Shown here: positions 60,312-64,000 of the stretch, piece after piece
How the letters are laid out: each line of letters starts with the position of its first letter
Numbering within the stretch: the first letter of the stretch is position 1
Source of the DNA: Eubacteriaceae bacterium ES3
GTDB taxonomy: Bacteria > Bacillota > Clostridia > Eubacteriales > Eubacteriaceae
DNA length: 64,000 nt
NCBI GenBank assembly: GCA_030586155.1
Contig: CP130741.1
Coordinates: 186,001-250,000 of the forward strand
Reading direction: 5' to 3'
Notes under the pieces: generated by a model
Told to the model about the DNA's origin: nothing
The model's database searches: none
Seen by the model: the letters and a program-made list of their open reading frames with translations, nothing else
Position numbers and translations under genes: made by a program

Positions 60312-62462
60312 ATGAAAGAAAAATCAGTCATACGGTATTCAATTGATTCTATATTGAAGAAAAATGGTAATGTATTGGTAACCGGCTGGGCTTATGACAG
60401 TATCAGCAATACTCCGGTCGAATTGTCGCTGTTGGAGGACAGCTCGGCGGGTGTAGCCTTTAAACGGATGCATCGGGTGGATGTTAATCAGAAGTGCAAA
60501 ATTGAAGAAAATGTAAAGATCGGGTTTGAAATTATTTTTGATATGACCTGGTGGAAAAAGAAGACAAAATTAAAGCTGACAACTGCAAATCAGTCGAGCT
60601 ATGAGCTGGTAAACCTGAGTTTGAATAGAGAAGTTGACTTTACAGGCAATACATTAAGATCGAAAATCAGTCTTAATGCTAAAAAAGTGGCTTTGGGCGC
60701 TAAATATTTCTATAACAATGGTTTAAAAGATACGGCCAGACGAATAAAGTCGGAAATCAGCTATGAATTTTTGGAAGACTACAAAAAATGGATTGAAGCC
60801 AACGAAAAGTATGATGCTGAAGAGGTAATGGAGAGCATTGACCATTTTGAAAAGAAACCAATGATATCTATCATACTGCCAGTGTATAACACTGAGGAAA
60901 AATGGTTGAGAAAATGCATTGAGTCGGTGCGCCGGCAATATTATACAAATTGGGAATTATGTATTGCAGATGACAATTCCAGCCAGAATCATGTTAAGCA
61001 GGTACTTGAAGAGTATAAAAAAACGGATAGTAGAATTAAAGTAGTCTATCGAGATAATAATGGACACATTTCAGAATCATCAAATTCAGCTTTGGAAATT
61101 GCTGAGGGCGAATATGTAGCTTTTCTGGACCATGATGACATATTGGCACCGTTTGCCTTATATCAAATGGTCAAAGAAGTTAATAAACATGATGAAGCTG
61201 ATATTATTTACTCTGACGAGGATAAAATAAATAAATTTGAAAAGCGAAGCAAGCCTTTTTTCAAGCCGGATTGGTCGCCTGATACATTGATGTCGCAAAA
61301 TTATATTTGCCATTTTCTGATGATTAAACGAACACTGGTGGAGGAAGTCGGCGGCTTCCGTGCCGGTTATGAAGGCGCACAGGATCATGATTTAGTCCTG
61401 AGATGTACAGAAAAAACAAAAAATATTTACCATGTTCCGGAAGTGCTTTATCATTGGAGAATGATAGATAGTTCAACTGCCAGAAATCCTAAAGCGAAAA
61501 CATATGCTTTTGATGCAGGCAAAAAGGCCGTCGAGTCAGCGCTTTTAAGACGAAACATCAAAGGAACAGTTACGAGTGGAAAAATGATGGGAACTTATAC
61601 GGTAACTTACGATATTATCGGAAATCCCAAAGTATCTATCCTGATTCCGACAAAAGACCATGCTAAAGATTTAAAAATCTGTCTTGAATCGATCTTGAAG
61701 AAAACAAAATATGAAAATTTTGAAATCATCATTATCGATAACGGAAGCAAGCAGGAAGAAACCTTTGCTTTGTTTGAACATTATAAACAGATATTAAAAG
61801 AACGCTTTATTGTTTTGGATTTAGATGTACCGTTTAATTATTCTTTCCTTAACAACGAAGGGGTGAAAAAAGCGACTGGTGACTATGTCCTCTTGCTTAA
61901 TAATGATATTCAGATTCTGACTGACAGCTGGTTGGAAAAAATGTTGGGATATGCCCAGCAGGAACATATTGGTGCGGTTGGGGCAAAATTATACTATAAA
62001 GATGGAACTGTACAGCATTCGGGTGTTGTAATTGGTCTTGGTGGCGTTGCAGGACACAGTCATAAATACTATAGCGGTAAAAATACAGGCTATTTTAACC
62101 GACTGACTATTGACTCGAACTATGCTGGTGTGACCGGTGCTTGTCTTTTGGTTGAGAAGAATAAATTTTTGGCGATGGAAGGACTCGACGCAGAGAATTT
62201 ATCGATTGCCTTTAATGATGTGGATTTTTGTCTCAAATTAATCGATAGTGGTTATTACAATGTTTGTTTGACCCAAGTGGAATGTATTCATTATGAATCA
62301 AAATCACGAGGGAAAGAAGATACTAAAGAAAAACAGGAACGTTTTGAAAGAGAAATCATCTTTATGAAAAACAAATGGGGTAAATATATTATGGGTGACC
62401 CATTCTATAATAAAAATTTAACGATGGATCGAGAAGATTTTAGTATGAACCGGAATTTTTAA
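60312..62462 (+). CDS. Two-domain family 2 glycosyltransferase
   Basis: 716 residues. About 1-120 is a beta-rich domain found on rhamnan-type transferases (GNVLVTGWAYD), followed by a short helical linker. A first GT-A domain starts near 183 (SIILPVYNTEE; FLDHDD), and a second starts near 438 (SILIPTKDH; LLLNNDI). Each can transfer one sugar, so the enzyme probably builds a repeating unit, likely with rhamnose. It follows the exporter genes. Acceptor and linkage cannot be predicted. Confidence 0.88.
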   Translation: MKEKSVIRYSIDSILKKNGNVLVTGWAYDSISNTPVELSLLEDSSAGVAFKRMHRVDVNQKCKIEENVKIGFEIIFDMTWWKKKTKLKLTTANQSSYELVNLSLNREVDFTGNTLRSKISLNAKKVALGAKYFYNNGLKDTARRIKSEISYEFLEDYKKWIEANEKYDAEEVMESIDHFEKKPMISIILPVYNTEEKWLRKCIESVRRQYYTNWELCIADDNSSQNHVKQVLEEYKKTDSRIKVVYRDNNGHISESSNSALEIAEGEYVAFLDHDDILAPFALYQMVKEVNKHDEADIIYSDEDKINKFEKRSKPFFKPDWSPDTLMSQNYICHFLMIKRTLVEEVGGFRAGYEGAQDHDLVLRCTEKTKNIYHVPEVLYHWRMIDSSTARNPKAKTYAFDAGKKAVESALLRRNIKGTVTSGKMMGTYTVTYDIIGNPKVSILIPTKDHAKDLKICLESILKKTKYENFEIIIIDNGSKQEETFALFEHYKQILKERFIVLDLDVPFNYSFLNNEGVKKATGDYVLLLNNDIQILTDSWLEKMLGYAQQEHIGAVGAKLYYKDGTVQHSGVVIGLGGVAGHSHKYYSGKNTGYFNRLTIDSNYAGVTGACLLVEKNKFLAMEGLDAENLSIAFNDVDFCLKLIDSGYYNVCLTQVECIHYESKSRGKEDTKEKQERFEREIIFMKNKWGKYIMGDPFYNKNLTMDREDFSMNRNF

Positions 62463-62558
62463 AAAATTCAAATGGTTTTTTAAGAAAAAAGAGATAGAAT
62501 ATCTGTGTAGCTTATTATTTTGGATATTGTCAAAAAGTTTTAATTAAGGTAGACAGTG

Positions 62559-62594
62559 AAGCCCTCATCGTATGGTAAAGATGAGGGCTTTGTT
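62559..62594 (+). terminator. Terminator after the glycosyltransferase
   Basis: AAGCCCTCATC pairs with GATGAGGGCTT (11 bp, 10-base loop), followed by TGTT. The T-run is short, but the stem is strong. Confidence 0.8.
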
Positions 62595-62638
62595 AAGTCA
62601 GAGATATAGACAAAATGTAACAAATGAAAACAAATAAA

Positions 62639-62667
62639 TTGACGCTTGGATTTTTTCGTGATATGAT
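62639..62667 (+). promoter_or_regulatory. Promoter of the amidase gene
   Basis: TTGACG (62639-62644), 17-base spacer, TATGAT (62662-62667). Start expected near 62674, giving a leader of about 147 bases. Confidence 0.75.
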
Positions 62668-62673
62668 CGCTGC

Positions 62674-62819
62674 AAATAATAGAGAAAATTTGAAATAAAA
62701 TGATGCCTTAAGGCGTTAACTTGATAGTAATTGCAAAAAGGATCGGAAGAATAAGGCAATGCCTGCGCTTAAGTAAAATAATTTGCAATTAACCATTAAT
62801 ATAATAAAGGAGAATAAAA
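62674..62819 (+). other. Structured leader of the amidase gene
   Basis: The leader has a perfect 10-bp stem, TAATTGCAAA (62728-62737) with TTTGCAATTA (62782-62791), enclosing a small AGGC-AAT-GCCT hairpin (62754-62764). A further palindrome, GCCTTAAGGC, lies near 62705. It does not match the c-di-AMP (ydaO), c-di-GMP or other riboswitches I know. A regulatory RNA role is possible but unproven. Confidence 0.4.
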
Positions 62820-64000
62820 GTGAATACGACAAAGGGAATGAAGCGGCAATGGCTCATTCCAATTATTTTAATTACGTTAATTGCGGTGATACTGCCTCAA
62901 TACAGTGCAAGTCAGACAGTGCAGGCCAGCGGGGCGACAATTGTGGTTAATCCCGGACATTTGGATGGGGTAGATCCCGGAGCGGTGAACTCATCTCTGG
63001 GAATCCGGGAAGTGGATGTGAATAACGCTTTAGCTATCAAGGTTGTAACAACGTTGAGAAATGCCGGCTATAACGCCATGTTAAGTCATCCGATTCCCAA
63101 CAACCCGGGTCTTCCTACGCTTTTGTCCAGTGTCCCGGATTATAATGTATACTCCACGACAATCTGCAATACTGCCAATGAAATAGACGCAGACCTTCTA
63201 ATCAGTATTCATCATAATTCTGGATCTTCTTCCAGCAGCGGGGTTGAACTTTATTGGTCCAGCTATCATCCTTCTGTTGATAATGATGGGATTTATCAGG
63301 CTTATGGGCTTTGGTCCGGTGGAGTTTCTGCAGATTTAGACAGTACACCGCCAGCGATTGCAGTGGAATCCAAAGATTTGGCAGTCTTGTTTAATTCATA
63401 TTTCAAAAACCTGGGTTATGTTCCGTCCAATGGTCGGATTATTGAACGGGATGATGCCATTACCAGAAAAACCAGTATGCCTTCAGTACTGATTGAAGCG
63501 GGTTATCTTTCAAATAGTTCGGAAGCTCAGAAACTTACAAATGCTTCCAATCAACAGAAAATGGCGGATCAGATTCTGGCAGCTATCAATGAATGGATGG
63601 CTATTGTTCAACCAATGACTGCCGATTCAGTGAGTGCTAAGGTCAGCAATCAGACGATTACGGCTACAGTCAGTGGGATAACAGCTCCTAACGGAATCAG
63701 CAATATCTACTTTCCGACCTGGAGTGAAAAAGGTGGGCAGGATGATCTGTTCTGGTATAAGGGTATCAAACAGAGCGATGGTTCCTATAAAGTGGAAATT
63801 GATATAAGCAAACATAATGGCGATAGTGGCAATTATTTAATCCACTGTTATGGTGAGGATAAATCGGGTAAAACGACTTTCCTCGGCTCAACTGCGGCAA
63901 CTATTGGGGAGTCGAGGTCCGATCCAATGTCAGCTGAAGCGGTCACTGCTACAGCTGAAGATGGAATTATCAGTGTATCACTAACTGGAATAACATCGCC
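62820..64000 (+). CDS. N-acetylmuramoyl-L-alanine amidase, truncated by window end
   Basis: GTG start at 62820 with AAAGGAGA upstream; the frame is open to the window end (393 codons seen). A signal peptide covers about 1-38. The Amidase_3 zinc hydrolase domain follows: NPGHLDGVDPG (His), GIREVDVN (Glu), ISIHHNS (His) and the catalytic LIEAGYLSN. From about residue 265, GBS Bsp-like repeats begin (VSGITAPNGI, LTGITSP), probably for binding the wall. It cuts the amide link between MurNAc and peptide. The 3' end lies outside the window. Confidence 0.9.
   Translation, partial: MNTTKGMKRQWLIPIILITLIAVILPQYSASQTVQASGATIVVNPGHLDGVDPGAVNSSLGIREVDVNNALAIKVVTTLRNAGYNAMLSHPIPNNPGLPTLLSSVPDYNVYSTTICNTANEIDADLLISIHHNSGSSSSSGVELYWSSYHPSVDNDGIYQAYGLWSGGVSADLDSTPPAIAVESKDLAVLFNSYFKNLGYVPSNGRIIERDDAITRKTSMPSVLIEAGYLSNSSEAQKLTNASNQQKMADQILAAINEWMAIVQPMTADSVSAKVSNQTITATVSGITAPNGISNIYFPTWSEKGGQDDLFWYKGIKQSDGSYKVEIDISKHNGDSGNYLIHCYGEDKSGKTTFLGSTAATIGESRSDPMSAEAVTATAEDGIISVSLTGITS

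Overview
The window looks like a chromosome segment of a sodium-dependent acetogen, most likely Acetobacterium or a close member of the Eubacteriaceae. The main evidence is the ATP synthase operon (41608-49969). It encodes a Na+-type F1FO enzyme with two identical 82-residue c subunits plus a larger V-type-like c subunit, the hybrid rotor known from Acetobacterium woodii. Corrinoid methyltransferase genes with a RACo-type activator (391-3615), frequent TTG starts and Gram-positive cell-wall genes agree. The species cannot be fixed from the sequence alone.

Layout. 391-4944: corrinoid protein, UroD-family methyltransferase, corrinoid activator and a GGDEF diguanylate cyclase in one tight operon. 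4975-12561: housekeeping and signalling genes (patatin, flavodoxin, SRAP, chemotaxis receptor, HD hydrolase, lipoprotein, FMN-binding protein and MarR with a clear operator). 12840-13895: a small gene and an IS5-family element whose transposase needs a -1 frameshift. 14144-17939: an FeS flavin oxidoreductase, a divergent TetR regulator with twin operators, and an alpha/beta hydrolase. 18479-24239: purA, carA, carB. 24595-37592: a type IV pilus locus (pilB, pilT, pilA, an unknown membrane protein, pilD, pilC, a PilM-PilN fusion, pilO, a very large PilX-like protein and three further prepilins). 37701-41394: an orphan ArsD-like protein, pncB, tsaC/sua5, rpiB. 41608-49969: atp operon. 50120-64000: nucleotide-sugar dehydrogenase homologue, phosphoglucomutase, LCP ligase, dTDP-rhamnose genes, ABC-2 polysaccharide exporter, a two-domain glycosyltransferase and a truncated cell-wall amidase. 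Together these form a rhamnose-containing wall-polysaccharide locus.

How parts connect. The major pilin gene is preceded by a good promoter, a c-di-GMP-I (GEMM) riboswitch and an intrinsic terminator, so pilus production is probably set by c-di-GMP. A c-di-GMP synthase with an inhibitory I-site is encoded elsewhere in the window. Two copies of a structured repeat, with a shared outer stem and 46-nt side segment but unrelated inner stems, lie upstream of pilB and inside the pilA leader.

Most notable points: (1) the c1 rotor subunit has four hairpins in tandem (ion-site residues E79, Q162, E245, Q328, spaced exactly 83 residues), twice the size of the A. woodii c1; (2) the variable-stem repeat family; (3) the riboswitch-controlled pilin; (4) a UDP-glucose dehydrogenase homologue whose catalytic cysteine is aspartate. 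No tRNA, rRNA or CRISPR array was recognised.
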